From Musa acuminata AAA Group (Eukaryota; Streptophyta; Magnoliopsida; Zingiberales; Musaceae): DNA of 64,000 nt. Each line of letters opens with the position of its first letter. Positions within the stretch are counted from its first letter, which is position 1. The notes beneath the pieces were generated by a model. That model did not search any database, had not been told where the DNA came from, and saw only the letters and a list, made by a program, of their open reading frames with translations. This document shows, in pieces, positions 1 to 11,645 of the stretch. The translations under genes and the position numbers were made by a program. The stretch is from NCBI RefSeq assembly GCF_036884655.1, contig NC_088330.1, positions 36,562,501-36,626,500 on the forward strand. The letters are read 5' to 3'.

Positions 1-73
1 TAATATCTGCTCTATTTCTATATTATGAAAACAGATTTTTTTCTTATTAAGGAAATAGCATAAATCCACTGAC

Positions 74-3000
74 CTGCGTTATTAGTTAAACGACTCAGAA
101 CCCCGAATTCCAAGGTTAAAGTACCGCCACCAGCTGTTGATGTTATCTATAACCAGTTCCAAAATTTTAAAAACAACTTTAATGAACAACGCCAAGATTA
201 AAATAAAAATTATAAAAATTATCAAATGACAACCAGATTATAGCTATGTCCTAAATTTAACTAATCCAGGATGATAACGTGTCAGTATGCCAGTACATAT
301 TGTGTGCCTGTATGCCAGTCTGTAACGGATGCATACCAGTCCAACCAGCGATTGGCATGGGCTTCAGTACCATAATTTTTCAAACCATGGCTTGACATCA
401 GCATAGTTTCAGAGACCAAGTCCCAAATTTTGGTGGCACAAAGAATTTAGCCATGGCTGATATGGAAAATGCCAGTAACACAGCATGACAAACCATCGTC
501 CTGACAAATGAGTGTCATTGAGGGAAAAAAAAAAGGGAACCAATTTCATAACTCCGTCCCTTGTTTGAATGAGAAGTTTTGAAGAATACAAAAGTCAACT
601 TCCAGAACCTTGCCTGAAAAAAAACCCAAAATAAAAGAAAGCAAAAGGAGCTGACCATATATGTCTAGAAGAGACATTGGTGCAGAAACATGTCATCTAC
701 CTACCTCATCAATTTCAATCTAAATTGTACCTTTATGCTAATCATTGACATGCCATTATATCTTTTTCATATAATGCTTTCCATCAACTAAAAGAAAAAC
801 TTCATCTGCGCTGCGGTAAGGCAAATGAACCTCACTAGACGCACTATGTAGCTTCCTAAAACCAGTTGTCTAATCTCATCTACTTCTAATGTAATATTGC
901 ATATAAGAGATTATTAGATAAATAAAAGCTCTCTCTTATCAGAGGATCCCTTGGCTGATCACATACTAAAAAACTACCTTGTATAATTACGCATGAAGAT
1001 TGAAGCTCACATAGTGTCATAAAATAATGATACAAACAAGATGTTCCAGTAGACAGTCGTACATGATTAGAACAAAAAAACCATGTCCAACTAGCAAAAA
1101 AGATGATGGATGCCAGAACACTTTTTCAGCTACTCACTGCTAGCCTTACCATGAATCTGAACATAATTAAGTTTGGATAATCAATCAAAATAAAATGACT
1201 TGCCTTGCTCTCATTTTCATCCACTCCATGCAACAAATTGACAGATCCAAATGGGATTCCTGCAAGAAAATTTTAAATGATCTAAAACATCAATGATTTA
1301 CCCAATACAGAATGAATACTTTCAATTAAGACATTCTTTATTTTCATCAGCAGAAGAAGACAAACAATATATATAGAAGAAATAAGCAACATGCCTATGA
1401 AATGTGACACAAAAGACATGACAACCATTAATGATCAATTTTCTTTCTAGGGGATAGAGGGTCACATGGTTAGTCTAACTCTACGCATGATTTGCATGTT
1501 ATAAATAAGACAGGAGCTCACTGACCAGAGAATAGGCATTTGCATCTTCAGGAACATTATGTAAATTCTAACACACTTGTGGTAGGCATCTCCATGATAG
1601 AATGATTAAGATGTCACTGCACATCAAACCATTATAGGCATGTTGTGATGTGAGCAGATAGTGTCTGTTAGGCAAACATATGTGTGGTCGATTGCACAAG
1701 ACAAAAACTTGCGTATTTTATGGCTTATGCCTCAAGAATATCAGCATGCAATTACTCGAGGTCATGAATAAACTAATGCATTACAAACACAAGATTCTAT
1801 GAGAACACATGTCTTGGCATGTGCTAATAAACTTGAAATTGGTCAATTCAATGGAAGTAGGACCCAAAAGAATTGAGGCAATAATCCTAGGATCACACTA
1901 GAAGAGAGCCGGTCACCATGAGAGAAGGAATCCTCATGGCTTCAAGGTCAAAAAGGTGCTTGAGAAACAAAGTAAAAAACAAAAACATTAAAACAGGAAA
2001 AAGGTGAGAAACCATGACAAACAAAAAAGTACAAGTAAACAAGAGAAGGGATAAAAAGGGCATGCCTAATGCTCTGAGGGATCATTTAGTTAACAACTAG
2101 GGACCCCGGTAAATCTAACGCCCAAGTCTCGCTCACCTGAAGTAAGGTTCTCAGAGTCTCTTTCTGGAAGGCGAAGGAAGAAAGCTTCAAGGAAGTTTTG
2201 AGGGGTCCCATCAAGCACCTTTATAGAGGTTTGACCGATACATCATGTTTCACAATGGGCATAGAACATGGATGGCACAACAGCCTAAGGGTGGAATAGT
2301 CACAATTGTGATGCATGTCACACCTAGAACCGCCAATCTAGTGCTTTTTCTTCTGTAACCAGTCATTGTCTTACTCATCATAGCAACCGACACACCTTTG
2401 GACCATGTGAGGCCACATCCTCAATGTCTCTGAAAAAATATTTCACCCCTAGGCCAAACCAAATATCTTTCGGCCCGAGTGAGGGCCACAACTGTTGAAA
2501 GACAGGTGGCACCTCAGCCCAAGATGTATTGTGAGAAGGGTGGCACCTCGGTCAAGCCCAGAGACAGCCAAGGACTTAATAGGAAGGTCTTGTTACACCA
2601 AGGTTTTAGGTAAGGCCTGAGTGCCGTTTCCCTCATGCCAAATTCTACCGCTACTCACACAAATAATCACAATCTTCCCAAATCCCATCTTAATTATGGT
2701 CTTCTATTTAATTTTTATTCCCTTCAAACTATTAGGTATATTACTTCAAGTCTCTTGTTTATATGCGATATTGCGATGTCCAACAGTATCATGTGATTTA
2801 GATGTACGATTTTGCTTTGAATAATTACAAGTTGCATAGGTTGAGTTAGTTCGAAGATACATGGTTATACTTGAATTATCCTAACTCGTGGATGGTCAGT
2901 CATCCCTAGTTTTTGGACATGAAAATAAACATGAACGTTCATACTCTTATTTCCCTTTTTTTCTTAATATTGGATTATCAACATCCTCCCACAAAGTATG

Positions 3001-6000
3001 TGAGCAAGTGGTTTTCTTTAGCCAAATATTTTCTCCCTTTAGAATTCTATTAAAAAGAGTAAAAGTAGTTCAACATAGTATCTTTCACTAGTAATTGCAA
3101 TGTGTCATGGTTGAACAAAACTGAAAGACCCTAAAAAGAATAAAGAGCCAGAATATTTAACAAACATGAATTGTCTGCTCCATGAATTTAATGCTAGTAG
3201 AAATGAGCCAACGGCAAAGGAGGGCATATGAGATGACACATGCTTCTGTACAACACAAGTGTGGGAGTGTACCACAAGTAAAACCATGCTTCTAACAGTG
3301 ACATTCCATCTTTAAGGAACTGAATCTAGATACCAAACACAACACAGAAGGATTTGCTACTTCCAAAAACTTCTATGAGCTTAAGTTATTTATAACACTG
3401 ATGTTGTCACAAACAAACACTAAACATTTCTGGGTATAAAAGACTAAGAAGCTAACAACAAAAAAGCCTCTATGTGAAACTATCAATTGAAAGCAATTCA
3501 AAGAGAAGCACAAACAAAAGGATACCAATATTGTGAAATTCCATTTGGAAGAAAACAAATACTCATAGACAAACACTTAAAAAATTTTACAATAGTGGAA
3601 TGGCAAAAGCTATGTTGAACTATCAGATAAAATCAATGATGTTTTAAACAAGAATCCAAGCTTTCAGTAGTAGATAACTCTTCCATGGTCAAAGAGATGT
3701 AGCCATATAGCAACCATACAAGAAATTGCATAAACATAGATGGATGAGTTATAGACCTGTGGGAGTGTCAAAGGCAGGTAATAGTCTTTGGGCCAAATCC
3801 ACTGATAAATGAAGCAATTGGTCATCATAGGATTGGATCTTCATCCCCTATCAAGTAACATTTCTTACATACAGCACCATATTTCTAATAAATGGAAACC
3901 TTCTAAGCATCACATAAATGGCAACAAAAGTGAAAAACTATCTATTGTTTACTTTCAACATCCAAAACTTTTCTTTCAAGAGTTCCTATTTTAAACTTTG
4001 GAATGAGAAATGTCAAAGCAATTGGACAAACAAACAAAACAAAGTAAAGATATACCTTTAAATATAAGTAATCAAATTCCAACCTAGCTTCTATTTATGA
4101 GTGTCCTTTCCCTTGTATACTATACTGAATTGGTTTTTATCTGGAATCCTATTTTGCTGCAACAAGTCAATTCAGAAAACAAAAGGTCCATCTTCCAATA
4201 CCCTGTTACTAAACCCTACAGCAATGGAACACATAAGAAGTTCAGGAGTCAAACAGATCACTGCAACAAGCAGATCCTATCTTCTGTGATGTTTTCGTCC
4301 AACTCATTCTGTTGTAATGTTTTCATCCCAACTCTCCACCATAATCCAAATTTTTTACCATATCCCAAGAGTAAATCAAAATACAGAACTTATATTGGAA
4401 CTCCTATTTGCAGTTGGCACATGAGGAAAGCAGTACTGCACCCAATTTCAGATTTGCTACTGCTACAAAAAAGATATTCAGTAACTTGTGAATATTTTTG
4501 GAAGATATTTGACTAAAAAGATTCAAGTTTCCAGAACATATTTAACTTTAAAATCCTTCTAGATAATGATCTTCAAGTCTTAACCAATCCAAAAATGAAT
4601 TGTCTAACACAGACCTATTCATGCAAATATTACATAAAGATACAAGAGCCCAGTAAGTCAAGCTGAAAAAGGAACTTTGTTAATTCAATATTTTCTTGTT
4701 CTTGCAAGATTGTGAACAAAATTAAGGATGCAAATGAATACCATATTGGAAAATAAGCATATCCATGAGAGGAAAATAAGCATATCCAGGAAAATTGAGC
4801 AAATTTCCAAATAAATTAGTAAAAAAAAGAATGAACCTCCTACACTATGTTTGCATGTATCTTTCATATATACAGATCTTACCTACATATATATTATACT
4901 AAGATCTAAATACAAAATAAGATCGAAGGCTACACAACTTAATGATTCTATCATCTGTACTGAACCATAGTGAATCCAATCCTATGGATCCTTGGGATTC
5001 GTGGACTCTTTTAGATCTCCTAGTTTCAGGCCATAGATCAAGCCAAGGCAGGCTCCTTGTATGAATCCTAGAAAAGTTGCCAGTCTGAAAGACCTAGTAC
5101 AGAAGATGCAATATGCAGATGCACAATGTATAGTTAGTTAGATAAAAGGTCAATAAAAGATTTTTTTTCAACACATAGCCATCAAGGAGACCATTGCTCA
5201 TATAACACCAATAAAGTGTAACAGTGATAAACAACTTAAAAAGGCTCAGACCTTGCTGAATTTTAGAAGGGAAAGATATACCGTGGCATAGTCACTTGCA
5301 ATAAGATGAGCCGAGAGCAAACCCCCAAGAATCCGGATTGTGGTCTCAAACACTGAAACTGTTTTATCCTACATTTGTAAAAGTCATTGTAGAGATTACA
5401 TACTCTTAACTATCATATCTTGGGAATAAGAAGAAAACTATTTAAACACCATAATTCATAACCAAACTAATGAAATTAAGTCAAACAATATAAGGGTAAC
5501 ATTACACTTACAATATCAAATCGGACATTTTCAGAGACCCAATCAACAGCTGCATTAAATCTTTCACGATCCCCCAACAAAGCCAATGTATCCAAGGAGT
5601 CTATCTGCTCGATAGAACAAATAAACAAAAGAGGTGTGATGATACAATTAAAATATATTAATTACCAAATTGAACAAGATTGTCAAGGCCAATAGCTCTT
5701 ACAAGTGTTAGGGCATATCCACCAAGCGAGTCTTCTCCTTTACATGTTAAGGGCCTTAGTTCGTCAAGAGGAAATGCGTGTTTAATGTATCCATCAAAGG
5801 CATGATAGAACATATCACGCACCTATAAAAGAAAAATTATAATCTGATGCAATTGATAATAAACTTAAAATAAAAGGTACTTCAATAACAAGCTTCAAAT
5901 TGATGCAACTTGTAGAGACCAAGTGTCACACAGAAGTTTGTTCATGAAGAATTTTGAAGTATCTTAAAAAGAAAGTGTTTGCTCCACATTGATTGCTCAC

Positions 6001-9000
6001 CATTAGATGTAGCACGTACTCATAATTCTTTTACTAGGATTGGAACATTATTTAAGAAAAGGGTTAATTTGGGAAAATAGTGCACATGCATCATTTAAAT
6101 GCCTATGTTTCAAAGTAATCCAATATTTATTATGGTTTCAAAAAGATATGGGGCCTGTTGACCTTTCCATGAGTTAACAAGCTCAGGTTTCATAACTGAT
6201 GTCAAGTAATGAATTATGCTTCAATTGATTTAGTATCTAAGACTTTTGTGGAGAGCCAAGTAATACACAAGCATAACCAACTCAAGCCAAGATCCATGCA
6301 CAAGCAAACTGCCGTGAACTTGATTTTTGGATCAAGATTAACCACAAGCAACCAATTCTTCCATTGTCGTCTGAGCATGAATCTTATAATTCCATCAGAA
6401 AACATTACTAAATATATATTCCACAAAGACTCAATGAGTTCCTCAATATATGACACTCTTTTATCAGGTTTAAGGCTAACACACAGTTACATTTTTAAGA
6501 TACTCCAAGCCTGGCTTGGTCTTATTCTCACGAGAGATTGGTTTTGCTACAATTTTTTGCCATCCAAAGAGTGGTATCTTCAAAAAATGAGTCATGTTAT
6601 TTTGTAAAATATGACAATATCCCATGCTGTTTAGTAAATTAACTATAAAGGACTCTATGTTGTTGATAAACAAAACAATAATCTCATAAAAGAGTCCAAT
6701 TATCTGCTGGAGCCACTTTCTGGCCACTTCTGACAAATTACTCTGTTTCCTTATGTACCCTTGAAACAATAATTTCTTGCTTTGAGATGTCCTGACATTA
6801 AGGCTGCAACACTTTGGAATATTAACAACCATATGCTCAATTCCACACCTCGAGACAAAAAAAAAGAAAACGTGCCCTTGTGAGAAATGAATAAATGAAG
6901 CATGCATGAGTCTATGCAGTTGCATCAGCAAATACAGGCAACCAAACATGCCCTAGATACATAAAATGCCATATAGCCATCTATTGTCATCCGTATATTA
7001 TATTGAAACTTCCTTGTGAGAAATGACAATGATGATGATATTGTGAGAAAAGACAAAGATGATGATAATGCAATCTTCCTTTTATATTTAACATTCTCCA
7101 TACAAGATATGCACTGAACCACTGACAATGACATGATCCAGAAAAACTGACCAGCTTCTCATGATGCAAAAACTTCTTCACTACCTTAAGACTAATTATG
7201 TGATACGGGTGCATAAATAAGATAGCCAATGTTGGATAGGAATGTTCGAGGATATCAGCACAATATTCGATAGTCCTCCACTGCAATATACTGACCAGAA
7301 CTAAGTGACAATCGTCAGACAGTTCCTAAATGAACATTCAATGATCTCAATGTGGAGCCTATAAGTGTTATTCATTTCAAGAAATTTAGTAGCTTGGTAT
7401 AGGGCCATAGGCCATGCTAATAACATGCTGTCATGAATTATGTTATGTTCCAACAGAAACAGACAGGTCAGGCATTTTGCCACCAAACATTAGGTTGGCC
7501 AATGCTCACGTTGGGGTGAAACGTATCAATCCACATTGATTGGCATGGTCAATATGCAGACATGTACCAGATAAGTATACTTAGTATAATTGTGACAATA
7601 AAGAATTAAAAAAATCAATTTAGTAGTTCTATTTGGCAATGTTCTTATTTTATCACCCATCTACTATAAAAAAAGAGATGTTGCCATTGTATTCTCAAGC
7701 AGCATTCAACCTCACATTCCCTAGTTGCAATATTCGAATCACAATCTCCATCAAAGAGAAATGATATGAATTAGCAACCGAAAGAAAAAAAAAAACACAT
7801 CTACTTTCACATGAACTATTCTGAATATACCTAAGTAATTTATAGTTTGGCCAAAAGAAATCTTAATTATACTTGACGGTGTAATTCCTAGCCAATTTTT
7901 ATTCCTTGTTCTTCCTTTTTGTTATTAGTCAGAGAATAGAGCTTAACCTCTTATTAAATAGGGATACACTTACTGAGTTTCCTTACACTTCAATTGCCTG
8001 GTGACTAGAGAAGCATTAGGGCCAAAATGGGGCCTGTAGTTATCATAGAAGCTACGAGTTGATAGGTTTTGGATCTTTACATAATCATTTACACAATGTG
8101 ATAATTGTTATTTTCTATGAATTATCCTCTATTAATTTTCATCATTACTTTTTTTTTCATATTTGATAATTCAGCTTCATATGCTTTTATGAAATATGAA
8201 ACATGAAAGAATCCTTCAGCATTATAAGAACTATATTCTATAATTTTAATCTACAGTTTCTTGTAGTAATTTGCTCTGTTCTGCAAGTTTTATATTTTTA
8301 TTCTATAAATTAGATTCTTGGTTGATTCAGATCCTGCAAATCCTTTTCAACTGATCCTGCCAATCCCAATCTTAATGTCTAGTCAATCCAAATTCTATTA
8401 CAGATCCTGTGAACTATGTAATCAATAACCTAAGTTGTCTACTGCATGAGATAAGAAGTAAAAAATCCTGATTCCTTCCTGCAAATATCTACCCAATTAT
8501 ATAACCTGATGACAGTCTTTCTCTTCTCTGTGATACATAAAGAAGTATAACTGTCATTCTTTCCTTCCAAACCAGACGTTGATCTCAAATGGCAAACCTT
8601 AAAGTTGTTCCCCTTGCACAAAGTCGTAGATGATAATGTTATTTCCAACCGAAAGTTTTCTTCCTTTTCCTCGTCGTTGCCTCACTGCTTTACAAAAGGT
8701 TGTCTAGTTCAATTGCCCAGATAGAGACTGATGAATCTCACCACTAACCCAAAACCACATCTTTGACAGAGAAAGAACTAATGTGTTTTCCTCTTCAACT
8801 TCGCATTGATCTGGGCAGCCGGATCCTCGTTCAAGACCCAAACTTACTCTACCAAGAAACGGCTACCACTTCCAGATCTAATAAAGAAGAAAAACAAGAT
8901 CCAGTCTTGGATCGAAACGGAAACGGCAACGACACGTACCTCGTCCCTGAGCTCTTTGGCCTCCGCAGGGGTTACACCGTCCGCAGAAACCCCAGGAGGG

Positions 9001-9074
9001 AAGATCGCGGAAAAGACCATCAGCTGTAGAACCCAAAGAAACAAGCTTTTCCACCTCATCCCCTCCCTATGCAA
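74..9074 (-). CDS. EDEM-type GH47 alpha-mannosidase (MNS4/MNS5-like), 5' part, partial at left edge
   Basis: Seven phase-consistent exons read right to left: 8940-9074, 5703-5822, 5512-5604, 5282-5368, 3757-3847, 1204-1259 and 74-146. Together they give about 218 N-terminal residues. The rest (EDEM-family proteins are usually about 570-650 aa) lies beyond the left edge. Exon 1 encodes a signal peptide. Then come MFYHAFDGYIKHAFPLDELR, GEDSLGGYALTLIDSLDTLA, VFETTIRILGGLLSAH, LLPAFDTPTGIPFGSVNLL and ITSTAGGGTLTLEFGVLSRL, all typical of EDEM/MNS4-MNS5. The Glu in FETTIR matches the general acid of yeast Mns1; the other two catalytic acids would lie off the window. The family trims mannose from misfolded glycoproteins in the ER for degradation (ERAD). 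The first ATG is at 9074; another, five codons in (9059), also precedes the hydrophobic core. The intron after exon 1204-1259 starts with GC (AAG|gcaagt). Intron 1 is about 3.1 kb and intron 5 about 2.5 kb; the latter holds LTR-like DNA. The family call is secure; MNS4 versus MNS5 is not. Confidence 0.93.
2085..2597 (-). mobile_element. LTR-like retrotransposon fragment in intron 5 of the GH47 gene
   Basis: This stretch is more GC-rich than its surroundings. Read on the minus strand it looks like a plant Gypsy/Copia LTR: a candidate TGTAACA start at 2597, a repeated GGTGGCACCTC motif near 2480-2550, a TATA-like TCTATAAAGG near 2220-2230, and a U5-like end with GACTTGGGCGTTAGATTTAC near 2110-2130. 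I found no coding domain, no second LTR and no clear target-site duplication. The left limit is approximate, so it is a degenerate or solo LTR at best. Confidence 0.35.
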
Positions 9075-9289
9075 GGAGAGGCCCGAGATTTCGCCTCCTT
9101 TTGAGCGCTCTCAGCCGATTCAAACGACGACGACGAGGACAGAGCAAGGGCGAAGAGAGAGAGGGAGAGTAGATCAGGGCGAGACTAGAGCGGAGTTGTG
9201 AACCGGGGCGGAGCTGTGAACCGGATCGGGTTTTCGCTGGCATCCGCCCAAAGGATCCCCGATAAAAATAAAGTGAATTTTCTGATTAA

Positions 9290-9293
<4 letters not shown>

Positions 9294-9329
<36 letters not shown>
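9294..9329. repeat. (AT)n microsatellite
   Basis: About 17 uninterrupted AT dinucleotides, roughly 220 bp upstream of the GH47 start codon on its promoter side. The rest of 9075-9575 is AT-rich upstream sequence without a recognisable gene. Confidence 0.9.
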
Positions 9330-9333
<4 letters not shown>

Positions 9334-9580
9334 ATGTAAAATAGATTTGAGTCCGATACCTATCACATATGCCTATCACATATGTAATGAATCATACATT
9401 AATCAATCGGATACCTTAACATAGATTTATGATGAAATTATACTTGCCCGAACAATCATTAATGTCGGATTGCTCATCGAAAAATTATTAAATTATTAAA
9501 TTTATTTCAGTGCTAGAGGAGTCGATCTTTTTTTTTCTTCTAAATTTAGTTTTAGTGCCCTAATCTAGTGATAAGACATA

Positions 9581-10224
9581 TGTTGGACTCCAGCAGCGTC
9601 ACAACCCGCGTCGCATCATGCCCCACCAAATCAGCACGAGGGGGGTACTTCCCCGCATCGAGCCGAAGTCCGTACTAGAGGCACCCCTCGACAAGTCTCG
9701 TCCCGGAAAGCTCGGGACGACGTCGTATGACACTGTTCCATGCATCCCGGGCGGTGGCCGCACAAAAGTACTGACTTGCCACTCGGGGATCGGCCGTCGC
9801 GCTAAACTCGCGTACGACTGATCCTCGCGTAGCAATATAAAAGCCCCCGACTGGCATTTGGCTAGGAGACGACAAAAAAGAGAGAGAAACAGGTAACTAC
9901 TAACTTAAGCTACGAGGGGCCAAAGTCGGAAACCCCCCGACGAGAGCCTTCTGTGTAGGAGCTCAGCCACCCTGGGAAGACGGTGTCAATGTCCCGATCA
10001 AGAGACCCCCTTCCAGAAGATGATGTCAGCGTCTCGACTGAGAGAGGCCTTCCCACCAATGGAGTCAACATCTCGACCGAGAGACGTCTTCTTTCGACGG
10101 CGTCCACATCCCGACTTCCTAATACAGTTGGCTTCAACACTTCTTCCAACCGATCGAGAATTCCCAACATCGACCCGTAAACCAAGCCGTGCTGACTCAT
10201 CGCCCACGGCACATCAGTTCACCA
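9581..10224 (+). mobile_element. Solo LTR (644 bp) of an LTR retrotransposon
   Basis: The block begins TGTTGG and ends CACCA (TG...CA termini). It is flanked by a perfect 5-bp direct repeat ACATA at 9576-9580 and 10225-10229, the target-site duplication expected of an LTR element. It is strongly GC-rich inside very AT-rich DNA. A TATA motif (ATATAAAAG) at about 9835 marks the plus orientation, with a U3-R-U5-like layout. Imperfect internal repeats of a CTCGACCGAGAG-type motif occur around 9990-10110. No gag-pol sequence follows, so unequal recombination probably removed the internal part and one LTR. The ORFs inside are by-products of GC richness. Confidence 0.88.
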
Positions 10225-10229
10225 ACATA

Positions 10230-11188
10230 CAGTATTTAGAAAAGTACTATTAAGCCCATTACAAATAAAATAAATGGGTAATGTCTTGCTTTTTGTTGTG
10301 ATTTTTTAACCAATAATATTATAATATTTTCCAAAATATAGAGATATAAATTTAAGCTTAAGTGGAATAAAATAAAGATGTGTCATCTTTATTTTGATCA
10401 TTTAAACTCTCATAGAAAATTAGTAAAGAACTCAAACCCGTTGACAATTAAGATAAGTATATATTTGAATCAATTAAAGCTCGATTGTAATATTTTTCAG
10501 ATAGAGTTATTATGCCTTTATATGATGAAAAAGCTATTATAAATCTTTTTTAAAAACACTATCACTCGATTTGATTTTTTTTTTATCATTCAATTGATTT
10601 GGTTAGAAAATTGATCGAACCTAGTTAGGTTTGAGGGAAAATTCAGCTATCAACAAGAATAATTTCATCATTATAAAAAATTCAAGCAACACGAAAAAAG
10701 AGGCTTAGTATGAGAAAAACACTAGATAAAATAAAATAAAATAAAATAAAAAATCTCAAAATATAGGAGAGACTTTATATATTGATATAAAAAAATAATA
10801 TATAGTTTTATATATAACAAAATATATTAAAAGGACAAACCATGAAATTTGATGATAAAAAATTGAAAATAATGCTAAAATTAATTGTTTAGATAAAACT
10901 ATTTGATTCTTTGCATTTTCATTCCGATTTAAAACCATTATCAATGATATCGGTGGAACGTTAATAAAAACGTACAAGTAAATGAAAAAACACCAGAAAA
11001 TAACATGGATAGGAAGGATTATAATAGAAACTACTAATATATAATAGTTCTATCTATTTGAGGCTACACATGAAAATATTATTATCACGACGACGAGATT
11101 AAGAAGAAAAATCAAAATGCATCTACCAAAGTTTTAGGTCACAACTCACGAGTTTATGTGTGCAAATATTTCTAATTTCGAATTTATA
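10230..11188. other. AT-rich intergenic DNA, no gene seen
   Basis: Very AT-rich with many A and T runs and an (AAAAT)n-like tract near 10725-10755. All frames are broken into short ORFs with no family resemblance. I see no gene or intact element here. Confidence 0.6.
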
Positions 11189-11645
11189 ATGAAATTTATT
11201 TGCACATTAACCCTCGTCTTTCCTGAAAATATCGAAACCTTGGTTTTATTTTCTCTGCGAACTCCATAATCACGCTCGCGTTTTACCTGTGCGTTGATTG
11301 GGCAGTATAGTGGGGCCCTTAAAGCGAGAGATAACTGGAAGATAAAGTTTATTTGCATAGTACTCCTCGTATTTCTTAAAAATTACTTAAAAAACATATT
11401 GTTCATTAGCCCGGCTTTATACCTGTGCAATGATTAGCAGTCATGTGGGGCCTAGTAGAACTCGTCCATGGCGCCGGCCTCTCCTGACGGTAAAAACCTA
11501 AGTGGGACGTCTTTCTTCAAAACCATCGAAACCATGGCGATGTTTCCGTTTTGGGAATCGATCGGCACCCTAGTCTTATACCTCTGCGTTGATTGGTGGA
11601 AGTGCGGGGCATCGTGGGACTTGTCCATGGTGCCGACATCTGTCC
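11189..11645 (+). repeat. Three degenerate tandem copies of a ~150-bp unit
   Basis: Copies run approximately 11189-11338, 11340-11487 and 11488-11645. Each carries an ACCTGTGCGTTGATTGG-like core (near 11285, 11421 and 11579) followed by a GTGGGGC-like block. Copies 2 and 3 share GTCCATGGCGCCG / GTCCATGGTGCCG. Copies 1 and 2 share TTTATTTGCA...CCTCGT, and copies 1 and 3 share ATCGAAACC. The array grades into a GC-rich island, so it may be a duplicated promoter segment. Confidence 0.6.

Noticed and set aside
4977..5095. Minus-strand open stretch LATFLGFIQGACLGLIYGLK... first considered as the next mannosidase exon
   Set aside because: It has no resemblance to GH47. Exon 5282-5368 joins in phase to 3757-3847, which supplies exactly the expected GMKI...DTPT sequence.
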